Origin: Letharia columbiana
Taxonomy: Eukaryota > Ascomycota > Lecanoromycetes > Lecanorales > Parmeliaceae
NCBI RefSeq assembly: GCF_014066305.1
Contig: NW_023501043.1
Location: forward strand, 682,001 to 746,000
Length of the DNA stretch: 64,000 nucleotides
Direction: 5' to 3'
The first letter of the stretch is position 1. Each line of letters opens with the position of its first letter. A model generated the notes under the pieces. It had not been told where the DNA came from. It did no database searches and worked only from the letters and a program-made list of their open reading frames with translations. Both the position numbers and the translations under genes were made by a program. This document shows, piece after piece, positions 63,686 through 64,000 of the stretch.

Positions 63686-64000
63686 AGAACAGCAAGAAGC
63701 CAATGGCCGAGCACGCGGCTGTGGTGGCGAAGGCCACTATGCTAAAGCCGGAGAAGAATGATGAAGGTGGCAACGTCTGCAGCAAGGCAAATAAGGAGAC
63801 GGTGAAGACTGAAGGATATATCCAGATCCATGCATCTAGCAAGGGCAAGGACCGAGAAATCTAGCAAGAGCACAAAACAATGGATCAGAGGCACCGGAGA
63901 CCAAGAGATCATGACCGATACTATACGAGCTGGCTGATCAAGGAATAGAGCAATCAAAGGTGTGGCTCTGCTCAGCTTCTGCTGTCGAACGCGATGTGTC
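63686..64000. other. Window end; no gene resolved
   Basis: Short coding-like pieces on plus (EQQEANGRARGCGGEGHYAK) may continue the charged protein, but the sequence is cut by the window end. Confidence 0.3.

Noticed and set aside
1..64000. CRISPR array
   Set aside because: The tandem repeats seen (20-21, 23, 21, 35 bp) are head to tail without spacers and lie in a eukaryotic genome.
1..64000. Starship giant transposon
   Set aside because: The only tyrosine recombinase is the DIRS-type one next to an RT; no DUF3435 captain, DUF3723, ferric reductase or patatin cargo is visible.

Overview
The window looks like an accessory, repeat-rich block from a filamentous ascomycete (Pezizomycotina). 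The grounds are short GT-AG introns with CTAAC/CTCAC-type branch sites, protein families that I know mainly from these fungi (DUF7924, DUF7580, DUF7730, small MADS-box proteins, TPR tails of NLR-like proteins), and AT-rich blocks full of stops that look RIP-mutated. No rRNA operon, complete tRNA gene or CRISPR array is visible. Species and chromosome position cannot be told.

Layout. 0-7.4 kb: AT-rich RIP-like block with a decayed inverted-repeat element, a GC-richer minisatellite, and a 917-bp hAT-like non-autonomous element with an 8-bp target duplication. 7.4-11.8 kb: broken genes (piggyBac N-terminus, DUF7580, TPR), a small MADS-box-like gene and an 81-bp palindromic insertion. 12.0-15.6 kb: an intact three-exon DUF7924 (PD-(D/E)XK-like) gene and a decayed gene. 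15.6-19.6 kb: a DIRS-like tyrosine-recombinase retrotransposon (Gag, RT-RNase H, recombinase). 20.1-27.4 kb: a broken member of an unrecognised family, here called X, convergent with an intact seven-exon SNF2-like ATPase gene (1,395 codons). 28.2-32.8 kb: a Tad/I-like LINE with a 14-bp target duplication, carrying a TA-flanked MITE and an odd inverted structure at its 5' end. 32.9-38.4 kb: a probable DDE-integrase (rve) DNA element with degenerate inverted repeats and an intact 550-aa integrase. 39.2-40.9 kb: a TTA-flanked Harbinger-like MITE inside a reverse-transcriptase relic. 41.5-42.5 kb: an intact DUF7730 gene. 46.3-50.0 kb: a DIRS Gag fragment, a decayed SNF2 copy and a second X copy. 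51.2-54.8 kb: a second LINE, tRNA-like modules and minisatellites. 55.3-64 kb: a SWIM zinc-finger gene, an SNF2 C-terminal relic with a zinc-ribbon-like reading frame, a Copia Gag relic, an intact X gene, a divergent three-exon gene (Y), and charged low-complexity proteins.

The most interesting feature is the repeated pairing of the SNF2-like ATPase with family X. It occurs three times within 40 kb. In two of the three copies the two genes are convergent with about 2 kb between them, while frameshifts, deletions and inserted elements have damaged the other members. This may be an undescribed two-gene module. Its function cannot be read from the sequence. Everything else is consistent with a mobile-element-rich region where a few genes (DUF7924, SNF2-like, rve integrase, DUF7730, X copy C, Y) stay open while their neighbours decay.
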